DNA from: JAPLZH01 sp964450345
GTDB taxonomy: Bacteria; Patescibacteriota; Minisyncoccia; Phycocordibacterales; PALSA-1337
Assembly: GCA_964450345.1 (NCBI GenBank)
Contig: CAYVEL010000005.1
Coordinates: forward strand, 1-47,940
Direction: 5' to 3'
DNA: 47,940 nucleotides
Shown here piece after piece: positions 8,187-15,987 of this stretch (the first letter of the stretch is position 1; each line of letters opens with the position of its first letter). The position numbers and the translations under genes were made by a program. The notes under the pieces are model-generated. The model was not told the origin of the DNA and searched no databases. It worked only from the letters and a program-made list of their open reading frames with translations.

Positions 8187-8477
8187 ATGAGTCCAGAAGA
8201 AAGGGTATTGATAGAAAGAGTTCTTGAACTTGAAGAATCGAACAATAAAATGCTTCGATCGCTTTATAGGACACAGAATGTAAACAGAATTTTTAAGGCT
8301 GTTTATTGGGGAGCTATCATTATTCTAACTATTGGTTCATATTATGCTCTTCAACCATATTTAGATTTAGTTAAGAACAATTTTGACGTCATGAAAGCTG
8401 GTGTCGAAAATGCTTCTGAATCACTAAATAAAGTAAATTCAATAAAGAGTAATCTAGATAACCTTCTAGGAAATTAG
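8187..8477 (+). CDS. Small single-pass membrane protein with helical flanks
   Basis: 96 residues. An acidic N-terminal helix (PEERVLIERVLELEESNNKML) is followed by a hydrophobic segment near residues 38-57 (AVYWGAIIILTIGSYYAL), then a polar extracytoplasmic helix rich in Asn, Ser and Lys. No enzyme motif and no recognised family. Proteins of this layout are frequent in Patescibacteria as conserved hypotheticals. It is followed by tRNA-Phe after 10 bases and may be co-transcribed with it. Confidence 0.75.
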   Translation: MSPEERVLIERVLELEESNNKMLRSLYRTQNVNRIFKAVYWGAIIILTIGSYYALQPYLDLVKNNFDVMKAGVENASESLNKVNSIKSNLDNLLGN

Positions 8478-8487
8478 ATTCTGATTC

Positions 8488-8560
8488 GCCGAGGTAGCTC
8501 AGTTGGTAGAGCATACGCCTGAAGAGCGTGGGGTCACCAGTTCGAACCTGGTCCTCGGCA
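8488..8560 (+). tRNA. tRNA-Phe (anticodon GAA)
   Basis: 73 nt. Acceptor GCCGAGG/CCTCGGC is perfect. D stem GCTC/GAGC. Anticodon stem TACGC/GCGTG with loop CTGAAGA (anticodon GAA). T arm ACCAG-TTCGAAC-CTGGT. Discriminator A. CCA is not encoded. Confidence 0.95.
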
Positions 8561-8593
8561 CATATAGTGTTATAATTAGTATATTAAAATATT

Positions 8594-8800
8594 ATGGGTG
8601 ATAATATCCAATTCGAAGAAGACTTAAAGTCTAGCGCCGGAGGAATGTTCGGCGGATTTTCTGGAAATTCTCCAAAGGGTATGACTGGCTGGCTAATAAG
8701 ACATGGAATTGTTAAGAGTGAGAAGATGGGTCTTTATATATTGATAGCTTTTATTCTCTTTAACTTCGTACTTTCCGCTATAATATTCTTCTCGTCATAA
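8594..8800 (+). CDS. Small Gly-rich membrane protein of unknown function
   Basis: 68 residues. An acidic start is followed by a flexible Gly/Ser segment (SSAGGMFGGFSGNSPKG), a polar linker and one C-terminal transmembrane helix (LYILIAFILFNFVLSAIIFF). It would be a tail-anchored inner-membrane protein. No family recognised. A TATAAT at 8571-8576 preceded by TGT is a good promoter 17 bp before the ATG. A TATATT at 8580-8585 would give a leaderless start. A terminator at 8819-8858 ends the unit. Confidence 0.7.
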   Translation: MGDNIQFEEDLKSSAGGMFGGFSGNSPKGMTGWLIRHGIVKSEKMGLYILIAFILFNFVLSAIIFFSS

Positions 8801-8818
8801 TTAAATATTTAAAATATT

Positions 8819-8858
8819 AAACAAAAAAGACTCTTAAATTTAAGAGTCTTTTTTGTTT
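8819..8858. terminator. Bidirectional terminator between convergent genes
   Basis: A perfect 40-nt palindrome centred on CTTAAATTTAAG with A- and T-runs at its ends. It serves the small membrane protein gene on the plus strand and hsp20 on the minus strand. Confidence 0.85.
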
Positions 8859-8872
8859 ATAATTTATTTTAT

Positions 8873-9328
8873 TTATTCAGCAGACTTAATCTTAATTTTA
8901 ACTTGTTTCTTTCTATCTAGTTTAGGCATTGTTATTGTAAGTAATCCGTATTTCTGAACAGCTTCTGATTCTTCTACATCTACTTCTGTAGGGAGTGTGA
9001 CTGTTCTAGAAAATGAACCCCAATATAATTCTCTAACAAAAGAATTATCATCATTTGGTATCTTGTCTGGTTTTCTGGTACCACTTACTGTAACCATGTC
9101 TCTAGTTATATTAACATCTAGATCGTCAGGATGAACTCCTGCAATAAAAGCTTTTAAGATTATTGCGTCATTTGTCTGAAATAGATCAACAGCAAGTTCT
9201 GCATCACCTGATTCTTCTGATATGCTTTCATATATTCCAGAACCAGTATTGTTATCGATACTTCTTTCTTCTTTTAAATTAACTGAACCAGTTAATCTCT
9301 CTAAAAATGATTTGCGTTCTCTTGTCAT
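8873..9328 (-). CDS. Hsp20/alpha-crystallin family small heat-shock protein
   Basis: 151 residues. A variable N-terminal 40 residues is followed by an alpha-crystallin domain at about 43-145. Characteristic elements are AELAVDLFQTNDAIILKAFIAG, then DDLDVNITRDMVTVSGTRK, the LPTEVDVEESEAVQKYGLLTITMPK core and a Lys-rich end. Small heat-shock proteins hold unfolding cytosolic proteins in refoldable complexes without ATP. The start codon overlaps the stop of the upstream PrsW-like gene by four bases (ATGA), so the two are translationally coupled. This pairs a chaperone with a membrane stress protease. Confidence 0.9.
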   Translation of the reverse strand: MTRERKSFLERLTGSVNLKEERSIDNNTGSGIYESISEESGDAELAVDLFQTNDAIILKAFIAGVHPDDLDVNITRDMVTVSGTRKPDKIPNDDNSFVRELYWGSFSRTVTLPTEVDVEESEAVQKYGLLTITMPKLDRKKQVKIKIKSAE

Positions 9329-10035
9329 ATTATTTGTGAATTGGGTTTTATGTGTTTAATAAATTCGAATACCGCTAGAAGACAGATTATTGAAAACCAG
9401 ACGAATGAAAAAACGAATAAGGTATCTTTATCGCTTACTCTAATTATAAAGACATTAAAGAGTGTATGCAATAAAGTTCCCCACAGTACTCCTACAAGTG
9501 TCGCTAATATTTTTAAGAATATATTTCTGTAGAAGGCTAATGCGATAAAGAATCCGATAGCACCAGTGGATGCTACGTGAACTAGAGTAGCACCGATAAA
9601 TCTTAAATTTCCCGATGTAATACTACCTACTAAGTTATCACTGTATATTGGTTCAAATATGTATAGAGTATTTTCTATTGCAGCAAATCCTAGAGCAGCT
9701 GTAATACAGTATATTAGAACGTTTATAGGTTCGTTCATTAAGGTATGTCTTATTCTGTATGCGAATATATAGACTACAGATATTTTTAGAAATTCTTCAA
9801 TGAATGCGAAAATAGCGGTTCTGGTATATTCATCTGCTACCACAATGTCTACTCCTTTTTGGAATACTATTGCGGGGATAATAGCTAGTAAGCCTCCAAA
9901 GAAGGTTAGAAATATCGCACCTTTTGGTTCAGGATGTTCATTATCTTCTCTTAGCCAAAACCAAAGCCAAAAGAGAGAAGGTATAATTCCAGCGAGCAAT
10001 GCGTAAAGTAAACTTGTTAATTCATGATTAGGCAT
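9325..10035 (-). CDS. PrsW-family intramembrane metalloprotease
   Basis: 236 residues with about seven hydrophobic helices. PrsW-type catalytic signatures are visible: FIEEFLK near residue 80-84 (tandem Glu), GFAAIENTLY about 35 residues later, and histidines in ATLVHVASTGAIGF and GTLLHTLFN. Members of this CPBP-related clan cleave inside the membrane. In Bacillus, PrsW starts degradation of an anti-sigma factor, but no such substrate is visible here. The N-terminal PSLFWLWFWLREDNEHPEP segment is typical of bacterial PrsW relatives. It is upstream of and coupled to hsp20, and lies 15 bases after valS. Confidence 0.8.
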   Translation of the reverse strand: MPNHELTSLLYALLAGIIPSLFWLWFWLREDNEHPEPKGAIFLTFFGGLLAIIPAIVFQKGVDIVVADEYTRTAIFAFIEEFLKISVVYIFAYRIRHTLMNEPINVLIYCITAALGFAAIENTLYIFEPIYSDNLVGSITSGNLRFIGATLVHVASTGAIGFFIALAFYRNIFLKILATLVGVLWGTLLHTLFNVFIIRVSDKDTLFVFSFVWFSIICLLAVFEFIKHIKPNSQII

Positions 10036-10050
10036 ATTCCTAACATAATA

Positions 10051-12267
10051 TTAACCTAAAATTGGCCAATTTTCTATCATTAAGAATTCTTTTTTGTCGG
10101 AACGAGGAAATGTCTTCCAAATTTCTTCTGTAATATAAGGCATAAATGGATGTAATGACCTTAATAGTTTATCTAATGTGTGTAGTAAGAACTGTTTTCT
10201 AGATTCAGCTTCTTCTTTTGTTCCTTCGGCGATAACCTTCTTGCTTTCTTCTAGAATCTTATCTGCTAATTCATGCCAAGCATAGTGGTATAGTTTTTCT
10301 CCTACTAAATAAAACTTATGTTCGTTCATCTCTTTAGTAATTTCTTCCATGAGAGTATGACGAGCGTTTCTAAGTTCTATGTCAGCAGGTGAGTATTTAT
10401 CGAATTTAGCATCGAATTTTGTATCTAGAGTATTTGTATATATGAATCTGGTTATATTCCAAAGTTTATTTGCAAAATGCTTGTAACTCTTAATCTTATC
10501 TTCTGAAATTCTAAAATCATTTCCTGGACCTGTACCGATTATAAGAGAAAGGCGAGTAGCATCTGCTCCATATTTTTCTATCATATCTAGTGGATCAATA
10601 ACCTTACCGCTAGACTTACTCATCTTAGAACCATCCGCATTTCTAACTATTCCATGCAGGTAAACTGTTTTAAATGGTACTTCACCCATATGATATGTAG
10701 TCATTAATATCATTCTAGCTACCCAGAAGAATAGAATATCGTAACCAGTTTCTAGAACTGAAGTAGGGTGGAATGTTTTTAGATCGACGGAATCTTTATT
10801 AGGCCATCCAAGCGTTGAAAATGTCCATAGACCAGATGAAAACCATGTATCTAGTGTATCTTCATCTTGTTTCCAATCAGCGCCTTTAGGGGCTTCTATA
10901 TCGCAATAGAGCTCAGTACCTTTATACCAAACAGGTATTCTATGACCAAACCAAATCTGACGAGAAATACACCAGTCATGTAGATTGTTTATCCAATGGA
11001 AGTATTCTTTTCCAAATCTCTCAGGTAGAACTTCAATTTCACCATTCTGAACTACAGAAATCATTAATTCTTTTAGGCTAACTTCCTGACCGTCTTTAAT
11101 GTTCTTAAGTTTTGAATTCTTAATCTTAAATTTCTTATCAACAGAAATAAACCACTGAAGTTTAGGTAATGGTTCAATAACACCACCGCTTCTCTCGGCT
11201 TTAGAAATATTGTTTTTAATTTTTTCTTCCTTAATTAGTAGATTTTCTTTCTTTAACCACTCTACGATTATAGTTCTAGCCTCTAGAGTTTTCTTACCTT
11301 TAAGTTCTGGATTTTCTACCATTATTTTTCCGAATTCATCGATAACCTGTATTAGAGGAAGCTTATGTCTTTCTGCCATCTCATAGTCCACCATGCTGTG
11401 GGCTGGAGTAACTCCGACTGCACCAGTACCGAAAGCCATGTCTACTGTATCTTCACCGATAACTTTAATTTTTAGTGGTACTCCACAGAAATTTACATCA
11501 AAGGTCTGGCCTATGTATTTCTTATATCTTTCATCTGTGGGATTAACAGCTACAGCAGTATCACCGATTTTTGTTTCGGGTCTTGTGGTAGCTATTTCAA
11601 TAGGGAAGTCTTTAGAATATTTAAAAGTATACAGAGCGCTTTCTGCTTCTTCATGAATTACTTCGTCGTCAGAAATAACTGTCTGTCCCTTAGGATCCCA
11701 GTTAACTACTTTATTCTTACGGAAAATTAATCCGTCATCATACATCGCTTTAAAAGCAGTTCTTACGGCTAGGTTTCTCTTTTCGTCTAGTGTGTATGCT
11801 TCACGAGACCAATCAATAGAACATCCCATCTTTCTGACTTGATGAACGATAGTGTCGTGACTTTCTGAAGCAAATTTATTAACTCTATTCAGGAATTCTT
11901 CTCTACCTAAATCATGCCTGCGTTTTCCTTCTTCTTTCTGAATAATTTTCTCTACTTTAGTCTGTGTAGCAATAGCAGCATGGTCTGTTCCAGGAATCCA
12001 CAAAGTCTTCTTACCACGCATACGAGCGTAGCGAATCATAATATCTTCTATGGCAAGCATAGCCGCATGACCCATATGAAGGGTACCTGTAACGTTAGGA
12101 GGGGGTAAAACAATAGAAAAACTCTCTGCTTTAGGATCCGTGACTTTATTCTTCACACAGACGTCTGGATTAAAGTATCCGCTTTTTTCCCAAGCATCAT
12201 AAGTTAACGCTTCGGTCTCAGCCGGATTATATGGCTTTAAATACTTGTCTTCTAATTGTTTTGACAT
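10051..12267 (-). CDS. valS: Valyl-tRNA synthetase, short form without the C-terminal coiled coil
   Basis: 738 residues, class I aminoacyl-tRNA synthetase that charges tRNA-Val. Motifs: PPPNVTGTLHMGHA with the HxGH signature at about 64-67, the editing-domain motif TTRPET, the WCISRQIWFGHRIPVWY stretch, and KMSKS at 548-552. The anticodon-binding helical domain is present to the end (HPFMPYITEEIW). The protein stops there and lacks the roughly 60-100-residue coiled-coil arm found in most bacterial ValRS (family 850-950 residues). A tRNA-Val(GAC) is in this window at 16.6 kb. The start is supported by TGA-TAATAT ending 6 nt upstream. Confidence 0.95.
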   Translation of the reverse strand: MSKQLEDKYLKPYNPAETEALTYDAWEKSGYFNPDVCVKNKVTDPKAESFSIVLPPPNVTGTLHMGHAAMLAIEDIMIRYARMRGKKTLWIPGTDHAAIATQTKVEKIIQKEEGKRRHDLGREEFLNRVNKFASESHDTIVHQVRKMGCSIDWSREAYTLDEKRNLAVRTAFKAMYDDGLIFRKNKVVNWDPKGQTVISDDEVIHEEAESALYTFKYSKDFPIEIATTRPETKIGDTAVAVNPTDERYKKYIGQTFDVNFCGVPLKIKVIGEDTVDMAFGTGAVGVTPAHSMVDYEMAERHKLPLIQVIDEFGKIMVENPELKGKKTLEARTIIVEWLKKENLLIKEEKIKNNISKAERSGGVIEPLPKLQWFISVDKKFKIKNSKLKNIKDGQEVSLKELMISVVQNGEIEVLPERFGKEYFHWINNLHDWCISRQIWFGHRIPVWYKGTELYCDIEAPKGADWKQDEDTLDTWFSSGLWTFSTLGWPNKDSVDLKTFHPTSVLETGYDILFFWVARMILMTTYHMGEVPFKTVYLHGIVRNADGSKMSKSSGKVIDPLDMIEKYGADATRLSLIIGTGPGNDFRISEDKIKSYKHFANKLWNITRFIYTNTLDTKFDAKFDKYSPADIELRNARHTLMEEITKEMNEHKFYLVGEKLYHYAWHELADKILEESKKVIAEGTKEEAESRKQFLLHTLDKLLRSLHPFMPYITEEIWKTFPRSDKKEFLMIENWPILG

Positions 12268-12273
12268 GCATGA

Positions 12274-12282
12274 ATATTATCA
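12274..12282 (-). promoter_or_regulatory. Extended -10 promoter of valS, leaderless spacing
   Basis: On the minus strand TGA-TAATAT is followed by 6 nt and then the ATG of valS. It drives valS, the PrsW-like gene and hsp20. Confidence 0.55.
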
Positions 12283-12335
12283 GAAAATTGGCTCAAAATC
12301 TACATTTATATCTAGAATAGGGCTATCCTGAGGGC

Positions 12336-12364
12336 TTGACAAATATGTTTTTTTAGATTAGAAT
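12336..12364 (+). promoter_or_regulatory. Consensus promoter of orphan cassette A
   Basis: TTGACA (12336-12341), a 17-bp spacer and TAGAAT (12359-12364). This is one of the best -35/-10 matches in the window. It is followed by a leader of about 114 nt holding a small hairpin (AATCCT 12391-12396 with AGGATT 12407-12412). Confidence 0.75.
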
Positions 12365-12484
12365 ATTTGCAGGCACTTTGTAAAGCCGAAAATCCTATCA
12401 ACTAAAAGGATTATCACAACCAAGACAAAAGAACGCAAAAACCAGAAAAAACGCAGTAAACTCAGTCAAACAGAAAACGAAATT

Positions 12485-13588
12485 ATGAAAAAAACAACAT
12501 GCGCGGTCGCGACGAAGTTCGTCGCTTTTCTCACTACGATCCTGGCAGTCCTGTCGTTTACGGCAGGTGTCCAGAAAGCGGGTGCAATGCCGGTTAGCGA
12601 GTTGGTGTTTACACCTCCTTTTACTAACCCGGCTGTCCGTATCACTACTTACACCGGGCTCTCGGTTCTGACGAATAGTCCGAACTATGATCTCTGGTGC
12701 AGCAAGTTCGTGACTTACATGAAGACCGGTCTCTCGAAGGGGGCAGTTACTAACTCTTCGGTTCCAACCAACTTCTACACGGCGGATGTCATTGGTGCTG
12801 ATTATGTCACTACCACGACGGCGACCTCCTCGAATATTTGGCTGGCCAAGTTTGGCACCACTCAGGAGAAGGGGAATTCCGTAGTTTTTGGTGTCGTTGT
12901 TGAATCGGCCTCTGGTCGGTTCTATGCCACGAATCTTCACTGTTCGCAGTGGAGTATGGACAGCGCTGCTACTAATGGTTTGTTTGGAAAAGAAGAAACC
13001 TTCACCAACATGGCCTTTAGTCCGCGTTGCATCGGCGTCATTTATGGCGACTTTGGCAACAACTTCAACACCACTTACATCACAAGCGGTTCTACTGCTA
13101 ACACGGCGGTCAATGCTCTCATTTTTGTCGGCTCGTTTGCAAAAACGATGCGGGCGAATGATGAGAATACATTGTCCAGTAACCGTGGGTGGTTTAACGC
13201 CAATTGTAAGGGCTTGATTGGCACTTGGAGTATCACGACACCGTCCGGAACATTCAGTGTTTCTCGGTTTTTGCCGGCGATTAATTTCGCCACGAATCCG
13301 AAATGGGCGATCGTCGGACGTGACAGCGAGAACATGTGGATTGGTGTCGATCAAGACGCCAAGATTATGTGGTCTCCTGAACTCGGAAGCCCGACTCGTT
13401 GGACCGAATGGGGTAATCTGATGGCTCATCAAGAGCTTCGTGTTCCGTATTCAGTTGGAGACGTCGGCTTTTTTAAAGCCGTGCCAACCATTACGAACAC
13501 TATGGTTATTCCGTCAATTACGATGAAGCTTGCTTCGGTGAGTTCCACGTTTGTTCCGGAAGTCGAGGATATTGGTTCGGCGCAGTAA
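12485..13588 (+). CDS. Secreted protein of unknown family with G+C-rich, atypical codon use (cassette A)
   Basis: 367 residues. The N-terminus has a basic start, a hydrophobic core (VAFLTTILAVLSFTAG) and a likely signal-peptidase site after AGA near residue 34. The mature part is rich in Thr, Ser, Asn and aromatic residues, with scattered Cys (for example DLWCSKF, LHCSQW, SPRCIGV, NANCKG) that could form disulfides outside the cell. No recognised domain. By eye the gene is about half G+C, against about one-third for its neighbours, and uses GCG, ACG, CGT and TCG codons that neighbours avoid. It has its own consensus promoter, long leader and terminator, and lies between valS and a peptidoglycan-binding protein gene. 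Confidence 0.75.
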   Translation: MKKTTCAVATKFVAFLTTILAVLSFTAGVQKAGAMPVSELVFTPPFTNPAVRITTYTGLSVLTNSPNYDLWCSKFVTYMKTGLSKGAVTNSSVPTNFYTADVIGADYVTTTTATSSNIWLAKFGTTQEKGNSVVFGVVVESASGRFYATNLHCSQWSMDSAATNGLFGKEETFTNMAFSPRCIGVIYGDFGNNFNTTYITSGSTANTAVNALIFVGSFAKTMRANDENTLSSNRGWFNANCKGLIGTWSITTPSGTFSVSRFLPAINFATNPKWAIVGRDSENMWIGVDQDAKIMWSPELGSPTRWTEWGNLMAHQELRVPYSVGDVGFFKAVPTITNTMVIPSITMKLASVSSTFVPEVEDIGSAQ

Positions 13589-13618
13589 ACACACTACTGA
13601 AATTGTGTGGTAGATCTC

Positions 13619-13656
13619 AAGGGGGGGCTTAGCAACAATATGCTTAGCCTCCCTTT
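13619..13656 (+). terminator. Terminator of cassette A
   Basis: AAGGG-x-GGGCTTAGC pairs, with one T-T mismatch, with GCTTAGCC-x-CCCTT across an 8-nt loop. A T-rich tract follows. Confidence 0.75.
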
Positions 13657-13669
13657 TAATTTTTAGCTA

Positions 13670-13699
13670 TTGACAAAAGCCTATCATTCGTTATATAAT
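13670..13699 (+). promoter_or_regulatory. Promoter of the peptidoglycan-binding surface protein gene
   Basis: TTGACA (13670-13675), an 18-bp spacer and TATAAT (13694-13699). The leader of about 30 nt contains AACC-GTTTAA-GGTT. The near-consensus promoter suggests strong expression. Confidence 0.75.
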
Positions 13700-13736
13700 A
13701 TGCACATAACCGTTTAAGGTTGTAAAACTTATAAAT

Positions 13737-14624
13737 ATGAAAAAAATCACAACAATCATAGCCGCTTCTGCAATAATCATGTTGCCGGCTTTTACTTTTG
13801 CTTCTGTAGCAACACCTTCTTCAGACGATCAGGGTAATGCTGCTGTTTCATCAGTAATAATAAGCACTCCTGATACTACAGATGAGGGTAACGCAGGTTC
13901 TACTGGCGATTCTTCATCAAATACACCAACAACAGATGATTCTGGTAACGCAGGTTCATCATCTACAGGTGGTTCATCATTTGTTCCTGAAACAGATGAT
14001 CAGGGTAATGCTGCAGTAACACCTACAGTAAAGAAAAGAAGTAGCGGTGGTGGCTCTTATGTAAAGCCAAACATCAATACTGTTGCTAAGACTTGTCCTT
14101 ATATCACTGAATACATGACTATTGATGGTCAGAATAATTCAGCTGAAGTAACAAAATTACAGGCTTTCCTAAATCTTTATGAAAACGCTGGATTAACTGT
14201 TACAGGTATCTTCGATACTGCTACTCTAAATGCTGTTAAGGCATTCCAGACAAAGTATTTCGCAGAGACAATGCTTCCATGGGGTACAGATAAGGCTACA
14301 GGAAATGTATACATTACTACTCTAAAGAAGATTAATGAAATTTACTGTTCACAGTCTCTATCATTAACTGATGCTGAATTAGCTATAATCGCTAGTTACA
14401 GAGCTTCTCTATTAAATCCTCAGAATAACAATCAGAATACTCCAGCTGGAAATATCGTAGGAAGTATTACACCTGTTACTCCAGTAGGAAATATAGTTGC
14501 TTCAAACAATAACGGTAACTCAAACGAAAACGTTTCAAATAATAATTCTCAGACAGCTTCTGCTTCAGGTTCTAAGGCAGGACAGTTCTTCAGAGGTATT
14601 ATTAGATTCCTATTCAATAGATAA
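13737..14624 (+). CDS. Secreted peptidoglycan-binding-domain protein with DxxGNA repeats
   Basis: 295 residues. A signal peptide (MKKITTIIAASAIIMLPAFTFA) is followed by a Ser/Thr-rich linker carrying four copies of the motif D-(D/E)-x-GNA, then Lys-Lys-Arg and a Gly/Ser hinge. Residues about 115-205 are a PG_binding_1-like domain (VTKLQAFLNLYENAGLTVTGIFDTATLNAVKAFQ). A polar Asn-rich linker follows, then a short amphipathic end GQFFRGIIRFLFNR. The domain typically holds proteins to peptidoglycan. The hydrophobic-basic end recurs in two other exported-type proteins here and may be an anchor. A 5'-truncated paralogue is at 22437-22952. A GC-rich hairpin inside the end of tsaD (14669-14694) acts as its terminator. 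Confidence 0.8.
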   Translation: MKKITTIIAASAIIMLPAFTFASVATPSSDDQGNAAVSSVIISTPDTTDEGNAGSTGDSSSNTPTTDDSGNAGSSSTGGSSFVPETDDQGNAAVTPTVKKRSSGGGSYVKPNINTVAKTCPYITEYMTIDGQNNSAEVTKLQAFLNLYENAGLTVTGIFDTATLNAVKAFQTKYFAETMLPWGTDKATGNVYITTLKKINEIYCSQSLSLTDAELAIIASYRASLLNPQNNNQNTPAGNIVGSITPVTPVGNIVASNNNGNSNENVSNNNSQTASASGSKAGQFFRGIIRFLFNR

Positions 14625-14648
14625 TCTAACCTAGAGATTCTTCTCTAG

Positions 14649-15974
14649 TTAAGACTCAAGAGAAAGGTTGCCGCGGGCCGAAAGGCCCGCGGCACTTTTC
14701 GTTTCAGGGTTAATAGAATACTTAATAGCACCAGCTAGTGTAATCATTAGAGCATTATCGCCAGTAACGTCTTTTAATGGAGTATGCAGATTGAGTCCGT
14801 TTAATTCGGTGTATTTAAGTAATTCCTTTTTGATGTGAATATTCGCTGCTACTCCGCCACCAAGAATTAAGTCGTTTATATTATATTCATCTACAGCTTT
14901 AGATATTTTAGATAGAATGACTTCAGTTACTGCATTCTCGAATTCTAGTGCTATTAAGGCTTTTGTTTCTAGGTCTAATTTAATTTCTGCGCCTGGACTA
15001 TTTTCTGGATTTTCTTTATTTAAATCTTGGTTCGTAGCTGATATCTTTTCTTTTAAATTTTTAACAAGATAAAGAACGGCGGTCTTAATTCCAGAGAAAG
15101 AAAAATCTAAATCATTAGAATTAATCATTGGACGAGGAAGTTCTAGAGTCTTTTTTATTGAATCAAAACTTTCATTAGATAAATTATTTCTAGCATATTC
15201 AGCGAGTCTAGATATTTCTGGTCCTCCTGGATATGGAAGATCTAGAAGACGCGCGACCTTATCGAAGGCTTCGCCCACAGAATCGTCGCGCGTCGCCCCA
15301 ATAATCTTATACTCACCGATAGTATTAATGAGAACAATTTCAGTGTGTCCTCCACTAATAAGTAGAGCTAAAGCTGGAAAAGATATATTTTTAAAACCAA
15401 TTTCTAAATCAGGAGAAGCCACAGGTGCCGCATCTTTTATTGCGCCAAAATCAATATTACTAGAAGTATTAAGATTATCTGAATTAATTAGAGAACCTAT
15501 GATATGACCTTCCATATGATTCGCAGGCATTATAGGCACATTTAGGATTAATGATAGGGCTTTAGCGAAGTTTAGACCCACCCAAAGAGCTGGTTCAAGT
15601 CCTGGTCCTTCTGTAACTGTAATTAAATCTATATTAGGGTTTGGAATTGGTTTCTCTAAAATCAGTGCGAGTAACTCAGGCTCTTTTTCTAGTAGTTTAG
15701 AAAGATTACTCTTAGTAGATTCATCGAGGGTGATAGGAGTAGACTCTACAGACTTAGAAACAGATTCGTAGATAGGAAGAATGTTTTTTGCGTGCTCACG
15801 CTTAGCCATCATAGGAAAGACTCCACCGAATTGTTTATGTAGCTCTATTTGAGAATTAACTATATGAGAAAGCACTTTAAAAGTAGCCTTAGAAAAGTCT
15901 TTTGTATCGTTATTAAATTCTATAAGCGCAATACTGGTTTCGTCACAGCTTGTCTCTATTCCAAGAATTCTCAT
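14649..15974 (-). CDS. tsaD: tRNA N6-threonylcarbamoyladenosine synthase subunit TsaD
   Basis: 441 residues of the ASKHA/Kae1 fold. Landmarks are MRILGIETSCDETSIAL at the N-terminus, the metal-binding histidines in NHMEGH (about 153 and 157), LLISGGHTE, DDSVGEAFDKVARLL and LGGGVAANIHIKKEL. TsaD transfers the threonylcarbamoyl group from TC-AMP to A37 of tRNAs reading ANN codons, working with TsaB, TsaE and TsaC, none of which is in this window. It is longer than the usual 330-350 residues, with insertions near residues 85-110, 165-190 and 305-325. It follows the small membrane protein gene by 13 bases. The last 15 codons contain a GC-rich hairpin. Confidence 0.95.
   Translation of the reverse strand: MRILGIETSCDETSIALIEFNNDTKDFSKATFKVLSHIVNSQIELHKQFGGVFPMMAKREHAKNILPIYESVSKSVESTPITLDESTKSNLSKLLEKEPELLALILEKPIPNPNIDLITVTEGPGLEPALWVGLNFAKALSLILNVPIMPANHMEGHIIGSLINSDNLNTSSNIDFGAIKDAAPVASPDLEIGFKNISFPALALLISGGHTEIVLINTIGEYKIIGATRDDSVGEAFDKVARLLDLPYPGGPEISRLAEYARNNLSNESFDSIKKTLELPRPMINSNDLDFSFSGIKTAVLYLVKNLKEKISATNQDLNKENPENSPGAEIKLDLETKALIALEFENAVTEVILSKISKAVDEYNINDLILGGGVAANIHIKKELLKYTELNGLNLHTPLKDVTGDNALMITLAGAIKYSINPETKSAAGLSARGNLSLES
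14669..14694. terminator. GC-rich hairpin terminator embedded in the 3' coding end of tsaD
   Basis: TGCCGCGGGCC-GAAA-GGCCCGCGGCA is a perfect 11-bp, almost all G+C stem with a GAAA loop, followed on the plus strand by CTTTTCGTTT. It lies 44 bases after the surface-protein stop codon and is the natural terminator of that gene. On the minus strand the same bases encode SAAGLSARG near the TsaD C-terminus. Confidence 0.7.
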
Positions 15975-15987
15975 TTATTGTTTTTAA

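Noticed and set aside
12359..12405. A possible 12-codon TTG-initiated leader frame at the 5' end of cassette A
   Set aside because: The TTG is only 2 nt from the -10 box, too close to be transcribed, and a non-ATG start on so short a frame is weak evidence.
12398..13432. A 344-codon minus-strand reading frame antisense to cassette A
   Set aside because: It is a by-product of the G+C-rich gene on the other strand: Arg/Thr-rich composition, no signal or domain. The plus-strand gene has a signal peptide, promoter and terminator.
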